From: Datura wrightii
Taxonomy: Eukaryota; Streptophyta; Magnoliopsida; Solanales; Solanaceae
Length of the DNA stretch: 64,000 nt
NCBI GenBank assembly: GCA_035772735.1
Contig: JASDFA010000007.1
Span: 70,284,501 to 70,348,500, forward strand
Direction of reading: 5' to 3'
Position numbers and translations under genes: made by a program. The notes below the pieces were generated by a model that made no database searches, had not been told where the DNA came from, and saw nothing but the letters and a program-made list of their open reading frames with translations. Positions 12,437-23,699 of this stretch are shown here, in pieces (within the stretch, counting starts at the first letter, position 1; every line of letters begins with the position of its first letter).

Positions 12437-12523
12437 GCAACGTGTCACGGAGCCATCGCGGAGGCCTCACCTCCGTGACACGCTGACATCGCGGAGGGGC
12501 TCTGCCTCGGCTCCTCCCGCGAT
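12437..12523 (-). promoter_or_regulatory. Paired GC-rich hairpins upstream of element C TATA box
   Basis: CGTGTCACGGAG at 12441-12452 is the perfect reverse complement of CTCCGTGACACG at 12471-12482. A second pair, ATCGCGGAGG (12488-12497) and CCTCCCGCGAT (12513-12523), is nearly perfect. The block is repeated in the right LTR at about 19286-19372, with the 12-bp arms at 19290-19301 and 19320-19331. It is far more GC-rich than its surroundings and sits where proximal promoter elements would be. Function is inferred from position only. Confidence 0.7.
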
Positions 12524-12646
12524 GGTTCGACGGGTTTCTCATCTGATCTTTTTCCCGGCCTTTCTCTAGCACGTATGGCCTTCAAATATACTTAACCAAC
12601 GTGCGAATAGGTCATCTAGGTGCCGGGAATTCTACGGGGTATAACA

Positions 12647-12680
12647 TTCTCCCCCCCTTAAGAACATTCGTCCTCGAATG
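12647..12680 (-). promoter_or_regulatory. Element C polypurine tract and palindrome
   Basis: The plus strand TTCTCCCCCCCTTA follows the LTR end. The perfect palindrome CATTCGTCCTCGAATG-type block is at 12665-12680 (arms CATTCG and CGAATG). Confidence 0.8.
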
Positions 12681-12912
12681 TATACTGCCATCTAGAGGAC
12701 TACTTAACTTACTTGTTTAGAAATTTTTTTTGGCAGAGTTTCCCCTATAATATGGACTATACCAAAAACCTGAAATGCAGAAAAGTCCAATACAGGTACT
12801 GTACACAATACTGTAGGATTCACTGGATGGTTACGTATCAATTTTTCTCATTTATACACATACAACCATAAGATACTACATAAGCTATAATACGGACATA
12901 CCTGTCGCCTGA

Positions 12913-13081
12913 CTAGGCCTGGAATAGGTGAGGATATCTGGTCCTCATATCTTCCTCTACTTCTCGAGTCATCCCCTCTCGGTTCTTGTTATGTCTCAAT
13001 ACCTTGATAGACGTAATATCTTTAGTCCTCAATCTGCGAATCTATCTGTTTAAGATAGTTATTGAGACCTCTTCATAGGCC
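12913..13081 (-). pseudogene. Element C chromodomain remnant
   Basis: The minus strand reads from YEEV through RRLRTKDITSIKVL and REGMTREVEEDM to RTRYPHLFQA, then a TAG at 12913-12915. The usual chromodomain layout is recognisable, but there is a stop inside, and the aromatic residues expected after KVL and after MT are changed (RHNK and MTRE). A run of 13 T at 13085-13097 separates it from the integrase part. Confidence 0.75.
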
Positions 13082-13106
13082 AACTTTTTTTTTTTTTCAT
13101 AACCTA

Positions 13107-13850
13107 TCAACTCCAATTTTTCTGTGTCGCACATCTGCATATGATTTCTGGTGGCTCTGTGTAGTCAATAAGCATTCTTCGGATAAGCTTTACCTTTTCC
13201 TTTGACTGCTGAACAATGTCTGGGCCAACCAACACTGATTCTCTGATTTCAAACACCGTCCGGTGATCTGCATTTTTGCTCGTATAATGCCTCAAAAGGC
13301 GCCATCTGGATGGCTGAATGATAGCTATTATTCTAGGCAAATTCAACTAACGGTAAATGCTCACTTTGGCTACTACCGAAATCTAGCACACACGCTCTCA
13401 ACGTGTCTTCGAGCGTCTGAATTGTGCGCTCAGCCTGCTCATTTGTCTGAGGGTGGAATGCTGTGCTCAAGTTAATCTGCGTTCAGAAACCCTTCTGAAA
13501 CGACTGCCAGAATCTAGCTGTGAATTGTGCTCCCCTATCTGAAATGATGGATACTGGCACTCCATGCAATCTAACTATTCCTCTGATGTATAACTCGGCA
13601 TAATCCTCAGCTGAGAAGGTAGCCCTTACTGGTAGGAAATGAGCTGATTTTGTCAGCCTGTCAACTATTACCCAAATGGAATCATGTCTGTGTCTGGTAC
13701 GGGGTAATCCTGCCACAAAATCCACATTCACTGCTTCCCATTTCCAGAGAGGCGCAGCTATGTCCTGAGTTAACCCACCTGGTTTCTGATGTTTTGCTTT
13801 TGCCTGTTGGTAGTTAGGACACTGGGCTACCAGTAGTTCTCTTTAATGTC
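13107..13850 (-). pseudogene. Element C integrase remnant
   Basis: The readable stretch 13483-13731 contains NVDFVAGLPRTRHRHDSIWV (first catalytic Asp) and IISDRGAQFTARFWQSF (second). The Glu region near 13420 lies in another frame (AERTIQ-type block, QPD-rich context), and the C-terminal part 13107-13346 is frameshifted. The zinc-finger end is present as a fragment near 13790-13850. It is the best preserved coding part of C but not translatable whole. Confidence 0.78.
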
Positions 13851-14217
13851 ATGGTACCTCTTTGTCGTATCGGGATGAAGAGAATAGCGGGCGTAATGCG
13901 CCTCGCTCATAAACTGCTGGCGATGCCCCAAAATATCTGGAGCACAAATGCGACCTTTATATCGCCACACTTCATCCCCGGTTATCTGGAAATATGCCAT
14001 CTCTCCTTACTGAACCTTGTGTTTAAGTTGAACCCAGCTAGGGTCTCCACACTGTCATTCCTCTACTTCCACCATTAACGACAACGCTGCGACATTCTGT
14101 ATTATCGTTCTGTTATCCTTTATTTCTGCTATGTGAACGGCTAAACCGGCTAACTAGTGAAATTCTCGGGTCTATTCTCGCCGTTCAGGCGGCAAGTATG
14201 CCCACTCCCCATAGATT

Positions 14218-14720
14218 TACGGCTAAGGGCATCTGCTACCATATTAGCCCTTCCTGGGTGATACAAAATTTTAACTCTTTAAGGCATAAACTACTGCAGC
14301 TAACTCCAGGTCGTGGGTAAGATAATTCTCTTCACGTTTCTTCAACTGCCTGAAAGCATAAGCTATTATCTTACCACGCTGTATCAACCCTCTGTACCTC
14401 CTGGCGATACTAACACTGGAGCTGATGTTAACCTGGCTTTTAACTCTTGGAAGTTCTGCTCACACGCCTCAGCCTACTGGAACTTTACTACCTCCTGTGT
14501 CAATTTAGTCAGAGGTGCTGCTAAAGTGGAAAATCCTTCCACAAACCCTCTGCAGTACCCGGCTAACCGCAGGGACTGCGTACTTCGATCGGAGTGGTAG
14601 GTCCAGGCTAGATCTTCATTACTTCGATTTTCTGTGTATCTATCTGTACACCAGCCTCCGACACAATGTGACCAAAAAGGCTACTGAACTCAACCAAAAT
14701 TCACATTTACAAATTTGACA
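14218..14720 (-). pseudogene. Element C RNase H and end of RT, internally deleted
   Basis: At about 14218-14270 the minus strand carries the end of RNase H (a NMVADALS-type motif). It then jumps at 14275-14283 straight to the THDLELAAVVYAL block at 14283-14330. The middle of RNase H, of the order of 100 codons, is missing. Further upstream up to 14720 the RT connection region is recognisable with several frame changes. No FIDD palm motif follows. Confidence 0.65.
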
Positions 14721-16906
14721 TATAACTGACAGTCATACTGGTTTATTATACCGGAGAATCTGACAAGTAGTCTACCGGTATAGCTAGAGCTTATCTGGCC
14801 TTCTGGCCGCATGCTAAGGCTACTTGTTGCTAATCCTTGAACAACTATCTACACACCACGTGCCCGTATCTGGTCAGGGGGGGTCCTGATATTGACCATG
14901 ACCTCTAATGACCTGGCTGCATAACCCTTAATAACTGCATAGTCGGGTTGAATGACCCGAATGTGGAAGTAGTCTAACAATATTCTAACCGTTCTACTTG
15001 AGTGCTTATAGTTCATGCATAACCGCAGACTTGTGGGCATCTAATTGCTCTGTTATCTGGCTTAAACCACTGTAATGCTAGACTCAAACTTACTCCCAGG
15101 CGATCAATCTCTGGATCTTCACGGGGAGTCTACTGATCCCCTGGTCTTAATAAACACTGTGCTAGCAAGGTACTATCAATTTCTTACGCCTTGTGTGTAT
15201 CCACTTGGATTTATACTGCTATTCTGGGGAATTCTCGGTCTTATGGGCTATTCTGTAAATACTGGCCTTCTGCTAGGGCTCTGTATCTGAACATCTTACG
15301 AAACCCAGCTGAAGTACTAATCTGTCACTGACTACTGATGTGGACCCTTCCTTGGGGTACCCACGAGTATTCTGACTGGGACGGCCGGCTAACTTATGGG
15401 GTATTCCACACAATGACTGCTAGGTTAGCTAAGGCCGACTCTCACCTACAAGGCTGGGAAAATGACGTACAACCACTTAACATACTAGAACAATTCTGGT
15501 ATTGCTAATCTCTGAAATTTGCCTATTCGGCCTCTAATCCTGGTTCTAGCATATACACTACTGTTACCGATCTTCAGGGATGCCTCCCTGCTAATGCAGG
15601 CGCCAGCTGGTCGGTAGACCGTCTAACTGCGCCCTTATCATCTAGCCATCTGTTTTAGGCCATTAACTCTGGTAAGCTCTTAGAGCCTAGATCTGGTAAC
15701 AACACATAAGTCTATTAACTTAATAACGGAGAACTGAGATAGTTTCTATGACTTCATACGTAATTCACACTTAATCTGCCCCTTCCCTTCTCCTTTTCTT
15801 TCTTTCTTCTCCCTCTTTCTTATTTTTTTTGGCAAGGGGGTGTCCTGCAATGCAATTTGTATATGCTTTCTATTACTAATCAGCATCTGTGATTGTAGCC
15901 CTTATAGGCAGCCACTCACAACATATCTATTATCTGTATACATATATATCGCTAGCTACGTACAATATGTACTGAATTCTACGGTAATTCATAATCTCTG
16001 ACATGCTCTGCTGAGTCTCATACCGTACATGACACCCCGCTTCTACGGCCTAATACTATCTCTTACCCTGACTTATCATTTCGTTGTATTGTCACCCCAT
16101 TCTGAGAGTAACGAACATAAACACCTTAGTTATTGTCTGTTGTTTGAAATTCCGCCACTCTTGCGATGTGGGGTCAACGTTCGAATCTTGTGGCCTTACT
16201 AGGCATATATTGAGAGCCCATGACTGTTTGCTGGGCCTTATCTCTATGCCACACTAGATTAGAATTGTTGTATCGGTAACTCCTTAACTTTTCCATAGCG
16301 AACATACTGCGGCATTCTGAACCGCAATCCTACTGTCAGCCCGAAGCTTAATCCTTAAAACGATACTATATTAATCTGGGGGGGGGGGTAACCCTGATTT
16401 CCCCACAAAATCTGGCATTCCTGCATTTCCCTCTCTTTTTCATACTTACCTGGTGGTCTGACCTTGTCTATAATCTTAATCAGATCTTATATAACTAATA
16501 AGTAAATCAACTCATATGTACATTATACTTCTAACTTCCTATTCTGACGTTATCAACGTATACTGGGAATAGTGCCAATAAAGGTATCACGCTGGGAGGT
16601 CTCTGATACCTCCTCCTGCTGCTGTAGTTATCATGTAACTGACTGATGCTCTCTTCCGTTGCTATCTCTGATCTTCTGCCTGTGATAGGGTAATGCTGAT
16701 CTGCCTTTGTATCTGTAATCAAAGAATACGGTAAGTTCTCAGGGACTCAACCCTATACTGTACCACTCTAAAGCACGACTGACTGAGAAGGAAGGGTAAC
16801 CATCATATCATGCCTCGCAGCCTCCTGCCTATAGCATATGGTGCACAACACATCCATAGACAAGACTCTACTTAGCACGGCTTGCAGACTCCCTGGGACA
16901 CGACCT
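14721..16906 (-). mobile_element. Element C internal region without recognisable coding
   Basis: This stretch should hold RT core, protease and gag, but none of their motifs is readable in any frame. It contains a pyrimidine-rich run (about 15780-15830), a run of 11 G at 16378-16388, and many short stop-bounded frames. It may be heavily mutated gag-pol or unrelated filler captured by the element; I cannot tell which by eye. Confidence 0.5.
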
Positions 16907-16918
16907 GCTCTGATACCA
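16907..16918 (-). promoter_or_regulatory. Element C primer binding site (initiator tRNA-Met)
   Basis: GCTCTGATACCA on the plus strand, four bases from the right LTR; intact and identical to element A. Confidence 0.92.
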
Positions 16919-16922
16919 AGTT

Positions 16923-19495
16923 TGTCACACCCCACCTTGGGGGGTATGACTGGCACCTGGTGCCCTACTGGGACCTGAACTCCTGGACTGCTAAGCCTGG
17001 GCACATCTGGTGCTTGGCTGGCTCTAACTCATATTTCTGGTAACATAGGGCTATATGACGGCTGTAAACACAGCCCCCGACCTATTGGCCTATAGCCTCC
17101 TATACCTGTACTAACAACTGACCAGAAACATATCAATTCAGGGAAACCTATGCGGGCCGACAAGGCCACCATGCTGTCTAGTTATCTATAACTCAATCAT
17201 GAAGCACTAGAAACTACGTGACCGGCAAGGTCACCACTACTGGCAAACCATGGCCCCACACGACCAATAGAAGAGAAGCAAAAGTACTAACATCTAATAA
17301 CTGCACGGCCCCACACGACTGGCTCAACTGACCACAGGGAAATATACAGACTGCAAGCCTCTAGGAATAGCAATAGAAATGATCGGGACAGGGCCCCGAC
17401 CTACCCGTACTATACAACAAAAGAACTGAAATACACCTCTGGAATTCAGTCTCCGGATGACAGGAGCTGAATACTCGATCGCTGACAGGAATCACGTAGT
17501 GTCACCTGCTCGTCTATGAGTACCTGCAGGCAAGTAATGCAGCGCCCCACCAGGCGTCAGTACAGCTGGTACTGAGTATGTAAAGCAATAACTAAAAGAA
17601 ACATCTGAAAATAATAATATAACTGATGAAACTGAAGTAGAAGGAATAGCTTAACTGTCTGATAATGTAAGTCATACCTTCTCTTAATCATACTGGAAGG
17701 AGTAGGAGTCATACTTGAGGATTGATCGTTCTATTGTCGATCTACTCGTATCTACTGTAACACAGTATAACATATCATAACATACATAGTATACACAAAC
17801 CTTACCTGGCCCCCATAAGCCGGGAGGTACAACCAATACAGAATCTACACCCCTACCCCGGTCATCCCATCTCCTATAATGGCTGTAAGCATCCTGCCGG
17901 TCCCCGGGGTATGCACTTGGGCTCGCTGAGCCCCTGACTATAACTGTACCTGAGTCCGAAGGACTCCTGAATTAACACCCCGGGCGTACCCGCTCGACGG
18001 GGGTGTATAAGGGCCGACCAAGGCACAACATGGGGAAAACTGGCATCCCATCTTCATCCCCTTGCGGGACGGCATGCCACTCCGTAGAGCGACATATCCT
18101 CGTCCTCTGCCGGACAAGTTGATACAGCTATTAACCCTGGGCGGTCATGGATGCTAGGTAATCCAACCCCAAACAATACAACGGTCTCAACTAATAATAC
18201 TGTCTGCATATCTCACATGCTGAGGCTAATAGGGGTAAAGTATCGTATATACTCCATGCTAAACTAGTGATAGTAATCTGTACGTATTTAATACGTGCTG
18301 AGGCAGGTAAATATATATAAATATGAATATAGTTTCCTGCCGGCTGTACTGGGGCAAAGGCTATACAAGATAGTATTTCTGCTGAAAACTATGCTATTTA
18401 CTGAGTTTCTGTATTAACGTGATTTCCTATTCCTAACATGCTTTCTAAACTTTTTTAACCTGCTATTCTATTTCTGAGGTGCTTACGGATATTACATCGC
18501 TTTACGGGGTTTCAACTGAATACAATAATATCTTAACATTTCATATTACGTCACATACTGAGCATACTGGGCAGTTTCTAACACTTGTGTTAGAATCTAT
18601 GTCGTACTAGTAAGTCTCACGCAAGTTACAGTCTGATGCTTCTAGTACCGTATAAACATTCACAATAAACGTAACACTTGACTTCTGAACATTCTACTGG
18701 CCTTTAAATTACTATACTGTACCGATATTACTTAACTTGCCGAGGGAACTAGCTTTACATACCTTATCCTTGAACTATCCGTCTGTCGGACGAGGCTCGG
18801 CCAGTACTTCAACTGTTTTCTCCCAACTGCATTCATAAATATGTCAATCAATACTAAATACAACTTTATTTCAAAAGGCAACGTCACTTTCGATATAGTT
18901 TATAGCCTAAACTTAGGCTTATCGAAAGACGGCCAGAAACTCGCTATTTTTCAGAGGTCCAGAAGGGAGAAATATTCACTTCAGAGCTAGGAACACATAG
19001 ACACTAATTTAGAGCAATCCCACTTACCTTAGCTCGGTGGCTCGACGATTCGTCGGCCGTATTTTACGAAACTGAATCCATAGGAATGCTCTCTGCTGCT
19101 AAATACCTCAGTATCTGGAGTTAATTTGAATTTGGGCAACGTTTAGCAGCGTAATCGGACGAAAATTATTTAATTTCCTTCGTCCCCCCTTTCTCTCTGC
19201 TTGTAGCCTCTGTTTTCTGGAAATAATTGTGTGGTAAAATGAAATTAAACCGAAGTGGGGCTTATATACTTGGGCCTGAACCTGGGCAACGTGTCACGGA
19301 GCCATCGCGGAGGCCTCACCTCCGTGACACGCTGACATCGCGGAGGGGCTCTGCCTCGGCTCCTCCTGCGATGGTTCGACGGGTTTCTCATTTGATCTTT
19401 TTCCCGGCCTTTCTCTAGAACGTATGGCCTTCAAATATACTTAAACAACGTGCGAATAGGTCATCTAGGTGCCGGAAATTCTACGGGGTATAATA
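16923..19495 (-). repeat. Element C right LTR
   Basis: 2573 bp, the same length as the left copy. The terminal CA has become TA (TAATA). It is followed by GAATT at 19496-19500. Differences from the left LTR are mostly transitions and are densest in the first 150 bp. Confidence 0.93.
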
Positions 19496-19500
19496 GAATT
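19496..19500. other. Target-site duplication of element C, right copy
   Basis: GAATT, identical to 10069-10073. Confidence 0.9.
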
Positions 19501-19512
19501 TGAGTGACATCA

Positions 19513-19891
19513 GTATTTAACCGTATGCCCCACTCAGGGTAATGAGACAATTTGGCATCCTTCAGGACTTACCATTTTGGTCCCTCATGGCTCCTTAGAA
19601 GGATGGGTATGAGGCTCTAATTCCCAAAATGTGGGTAAAGAGCTTATAAAGCAAGAGGAGATACCTAACAATGCTTAGCTGGGGGAGGGGGGAACTAGGT
19701 GGTACACACCTGAATGCTATGCATATTTCACTATAGGAGGCCCAATGGTCCATCCGAGTGGAGCAGGGTTTGACAGGGTTATGGACATCGATCTAATTAA
19801 TTAGATCACACTTGAGAAAATACCATGCATAGATCTCACTCCCCATATGTTCAGATAAATAGTTCTAGGTTATGTAAACCATATGATATAG
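19513..19891. other. Flank of element B, no gene seen
   Basis: About 380 bp after the end of the element B LTR. I see no LTR ends, no motif-bearing frame and no RNA gene. A G-rich run lies at about 19680-19692. Confidence 0.5.
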
Positions 19892-20313
19892 ATGGTCGAG
19901 AAAGATCTTGAGGAACCGAGAGCAGAGGAAGACCCAATTGAGGAGGACTATAAGGAGGAACTGAAATACAGCCCCAATATGTACAACCCTAATGATGGAG
20001 GGATAATGGAGATGGGTCCACATGAGGAGCCTGAGAATATTCCAGCATAATATCTTGAAGAAGAATTAAAGTTCCATTCAGAGTATAGACCAGAGGAAAT
20101 GGCGAGGAGGAGGATCCCGAGCATCAAGGTTGGAAGATGGGTGATACTGAGGATCCTCGGAGGATGATCTCAATAAGTCTCCTGATATCACCCAGGTTCA
20201 TACAAATGAGTGATCCCGAGGAGTCCTTAGAGGATGATCTCAATAATTCTCTTGAATATCACCCACGATTCTGTTATGATTTGACAGATGATGATGGCCC
20301 TACATGTCCTTAA
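19892..20313 (+). pseudogene. Acidic repeat-like reading frame, broken, family not recognised
   Basis: From an ATG at 19892 the frame is open for 52 codons and very rich in Glu, Asp and Pro (DLEEPRAEEDPIEEDYKEEL), to a TAA at 20048-20050. It reopens in the same frame (EEELKFHSEYRPEEM). A one-base frameshift near 20110-20160 then leads to a last segment DPEESLEDDLNNSLEYHPRF, ending with TAA at 20311-20313. A block with Glu/Asp followed by Leu-x-Tyr-x-Pro recurs about four times. At DNA level GAGGATGATCTCAATAA occurs twice (about 20160 and 20231). It could be a decayed retroelement accessory frame or a host gene fragment. Confidence 0.4.
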
Positions 20314-20897
20314 GCTATCTCTTTATCTTTTACCCCTTTCTACATTCCCCTTTATACACCCTCATGGCTATCCCTTGACTTCCACTTCCACTCTTTAACA
20401 ATCCTGTTGTTGTAGCTCTCGAAGCCTCTTTTGTTAAATGAAACTAAGATCGTTCTGAATTCTAAATGTGTCTAAATGGATCATTTACTATCAACTTTTA
20501 TGCAATGCAGCCTACCTTTGGAAAAAGGAGGACCCTAGGCACATAGGACGCGTTTATTCAACATTACTTCTTTACATGTTTATCCCAATGTGCTAGTTGT
20601 ATGTATGTGCTCGATCACATCACCTAAACTAACACTTTACCTTTTGTTATTTTTATGTAATTGTCTTTATCCCTGAAATAGAGGTTGATTTGTGTTGATT
20701 GTCAAACTGGCTGAGTCGTGCTACAATCTAAGATGAAAAAGCAAAACGATTGATCTAACGAATCCAACACCACTGCAAACATCCTTTCATCTATGGATAA
20801 TCCAAAAGGATCATGAAGAAGGGCGGATATATGAAACAACAAAAAAATGACTCATATTGAGCAAGAACATGAGATACTGAGATATCGACAAACAAAT
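20314..20897. other. AT-rich spacer, nothing recognised
   Basis: About 580 bp between the acidic frame and the chromovirus LTR fragment. No open frame above 60 codons, LTR end or RNA gene was identified. Confidence 0.5.
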
Positions 20898-21108
20898 AGA
20901 CATGACTCGAGTCTATATCCTGGCCGTAACACGAGACTTAGAACCACAAGTGGCTCCAAGCTAACCAATAGCATAAAATAGTTCTAATATAACAACAACT
21001 TATAAAGCATATCTAAGCGAAAGCTAACTAAAAAATAACTGATTATTATGCGTAAGGATATAATTGGTTAAAAAGACTGAGTCATAAGATGAAACTACAC
21101 TACACTAT

Positions 21109-22555
21109 TGATCTCGGGCAGATTTATATGCCCAAGTGATACTCAAACGTATCATTTTTACCTTGTTTGTTGTGCAATGTGTATATAATATCATGTAATT
21201 GGTAATAAAATGCGAAATTATACTAACCAACATGATTAGCATTTGTTTTGCAGGTAAATGTGATTTTTAGGAGCTAAAATGCATGTTGGAACTATGTCGG
21301 AGTTGGACTTGGATGCGAGCGTGGAAAAGACCTGGGAATGCAGGATTTATAGGGGCTCCGCGATGGCTCCGTGCCACGCTACCATCGCGGTACCACACTG
21401 CCTGAGCAGGAATTAAATTTGCAATTTCCAGTGTGCATGCGCGTCTGCTCCGTGGCACGGAGATAAGCCTCCGCGATGGCCTCCGTGCCACGTTGAGGTT
21501 AAATTACTGGACCCTGGAAATTCCAGTGAGGGTCCGCGTCCACGCCGTGTCATGGAGGCAAGGCTCCGCGTTGGCCTCCGTGACACGTTGCTTGTTATTC
21601 CGGGAAAAATTTCCCACTAGTATAAATAGCACACTTAGGTTTATTTTAAGTAGTTTTCAGTTTTTAGACTGAGTTCAGAAGTGGAGAGCAGGAACGTGGG
21701 TTAGTAGCAGTTGAAGATTGGAAAAGCTAAGGGATTTCTTCTCTTCCTTTCTTCTTTCTATTAATTGTACGTATGATTTACACTCATTTTAGGATGATCA
21801 ATCCAAGAATGAGTGGCTAATTCTCTTTCTTGCTGAGGTTTTGAACATGTGTAATGAATTCTGATTTTCATTGATATGGTTTATTCTTCTTCTTTAATGT
21901 TGTTCTATTAATTCTTGTTTGTTACTGCATTAGTGATTGGCCAACATTAATGTATATCTAAAAAGTCCAATTTCACTCGAGAGAGCAAGAAATTGGAAAG
22001 CTGTGAATTAATAGGGTATTGTTCTTAACTTGATTTGGGAAAATTGGGTTTTGATGTGATTTCCTGATAGAAATATACTTGGAAGCCGTATTAGTCAAAT
22101 TAGGAACCGGAATTGTAGTGCTAGGTCATAAATTGCATTTGATCACAGAAATGTAGACGGATGGTTTATGATTCTAAAGTGAAATTAAATACGAGAGTTT
22201 TAATTTCTAGGCAAATGTTCTTGGCTAGCAACATGAAGAAGAGAATTAACCAAAATTATCATGATTATCAAGTTCATTACTTGTTCTTAACCTTGGCATG
22301 TTCATATCCATTGTCTGAATTCAAAAGTAAATAGTTTGTATTAATTGTAGTATATAGTTTAGAAACAAAAATTCAATTACTCTTGGGTACGTGTTGTTAG
22401 CATAATTAGAAGTTAAATAGAAATATAGTAAATTAGGCAATTTTACATATCTTGAGCCTCCTTGGATCGATACTTGGCTACTTAGCCACTTTATTACTTG
22501 TTTGACCACGTGCACTTGCGTGTCGGTTTTTACCCGTACCCCAAAGCACCGAGCA
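21109..22555 (+). mobile_element. Element E: solo LTR, 1447 bp, TSD ACTAT
   Basis: Begins TGATCTCGGGCAG and ends CACCGAGCA, with the exact duplication ACTAT at 21104-21108 and 22556-22560. There is no internal region, primer site or second LTR, so this is the product of recombination between two LTRs. Orientation is plus, judged from the TATA box and the GAGTGGCTAA-like block shared with Athila-type LTRs of this window. Three copies of a GC-rich word built on CTCCGCGATGGC and CTCCGTG-CACG lie at 21350-21591. Confidence 0.87.
21621..21629 (+). promoter_or_regulatory. TATA box of solo LTR E
   Basis: TATAAATAG, 29 bases downstream of the last GC-rich word (21576-21591). Best-formed TATA box in the window. 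Confidence 0.65.
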
Positions 22556-23699
22556 ACTATCTAAAAGCCTATACTAATCTGATGAGCTGCTGGGACAAGT
22601 CCTTAGCTAACTCCAAAGTCTGAAATTAAAATAATACTGAATAAAGAAACATAATTCCCTTCCTTAGAAGATGAGGACTCACCACTGCTAGCTAATAGAG
22701 TATGCAACGTTTGTAACCACGGGGCTGACTCTGAATATCTGGATCTATATCATAAAATGATATAACACATTTAAGTATGCAGTCAGTACTTTAAATGTAT
22801 TGAGTATGTGGGAAACGCAACTGAAAATTGAGAACATGTTATAAATCTAAGAAAAGGCTATACATAAAACATGGCTGAACACATAAGCTGAGGTAAATAC
22901 AATGACCCTATCTGAGATGCATGAATACTGACATGGTATGCTAGTCTGAAAACATTTAATGAAATACAAGAAAAATTGATTTTTTAAGGGTTATGCATAT
23001 GTACTAGAAACTGAATCTATTATCATAAACTGAAAACTATAACTGACAAAAACTATACTGAACTGAACCTGAAACTGTACCATGGGAGATCCTATTGATT
23101 GGCAAACTAGAACGTGAGCCTCATGGAGCCCGACTTGTAATCCTAGTTGGAAGGATATTCATACCTTGCCAAGGGTAAGAATCATGATGGCGTGATACCA
23201 CTCGAGAACTCAGGAAGACAAGCTCAACTAATGAAGACCCTTGTATGTCCCTAATGAGGCAATAGAGACACTCTTACTAGCGAGGATCCCATATTCCTCG
23301 GTCTAAGGGAAACATTCTCACTTTCACGAATTTGTTATCCTATGGTGGCACGTAGTTTTGAGATCCAGGTGCGCTGGAACCTCAACCAACTTGATGCTAA
23401 GTACTACTCCCAACTAAACATAAGGAAACATACAAACTGATAATCTGACGTTGATGTCCTAAGACTAGTCGAAACCACTTTATCTAACAAGGATCTCTAG
23501 AGCCTAAAGGACTATGAACATGCTAATACTGAGGGCTCAAAATTGATGTTCTAAGACTAGCCAGGGCTACTTTCTAACTACTAAGAGGCCTAAGAGTCTA
23601 AAGAACCATAAACATACTGATCATACAGAATTCATGAAAATCAGACTCAAATCATAGTGTAAATCATATGTATTGAAATCATTCTAAAATCCTATACAT

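Larger units (their letters stand above)
10074..12646 (-). repeat. Element C left LTR
   Basis: Runs from TGTCACACCCC to GGTATAACA. In element sense U3 is at the 12646 end, with GC-rich hairpins and then a TATA box at 12412-12419. Frames at 11025-11360 and 12378-12569 are not genes: they lie wholly in LTR, and the second is duplicated in the other LTR. Confidence 0.93.
10074..19495 (-). mobile_element. Element C: non-autonomous chromovirus, 9.4 kb, TSD GAATT
   Basis: Both LTRs are exactly 2573 bp and differ at roughly one base in fifty by eye. The internal part is only about 4.3 kb and is badly eroded: a chromodomain remnant, one readable integrase stretch and a deleted RNase H are visible, while RT core, protease and gag are not recognised. 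Primer site, polypurine tract and both LTRs are well kept. Well-kept cis signals around a decayed core suggest a copy moved by proteins supplied by a relative. It is inserted in the 3' LTR of element B. Confidence 0.92.
8672..19512 (+). repeat. Element B 3' LTR, interrupted by element C
   Basis: The LTR runs from 8672 (TGATGTGTCGG) to 10073 and resumes after element C and its duplicated target at 19501, ending GTGACATCA at 19512. Removing C and one GAATT copy restores a continuous LTR of about 1.4 kb. It has a TATA box at 9176 and a late-LTR block with a pyrimidine-rich start after it. Between 8840 and 9110 it carries a repeated word built on ACCGTCT and GGTCCGTC. Exact LTR ends are inferred by analogy with elements F and J. 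Confidence 0.75.
20898..23699 (-). repeat. Element D: chromovirus LTR fragment, interrupted by solo LTR E and cut by element F
   Basis: 20898-21108 and 22561-23699 together read like the first 1.35 kb of the LTRs of G (for example the block around ACACGAGACTTAGAACCACAAG and the phrases around AAAAGCCTATACTAAT and GATGAGCTGCTGGGACAAG). The start is degenerate. The rest of the LTR must lie beyond the far end of element F, outside the window. It may be part of a complete element or a solo LTR. It is the oldest layer of the right-hand nest. Confidence 0.7.

Noticed and set aside
12378..12569. 63-codon plus-strand frame, repeated exactly at 19227-19418
   Set aside because: Identical because it lies in both LTRs of element C. 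It crosses the hairpin block antisense to the element and has no start context or domain.
19513..20313. Endogenous pararetrovirus fragment
   Set aside because: No movement protein, coat protein or RT motif is visible; an acidic composition alone is not enough.
20898..23699. D read as an intact LTR
   Set aside because: Only about 1.35 kb of LTR is present, and it ends at element F, not at an LTR terminus.
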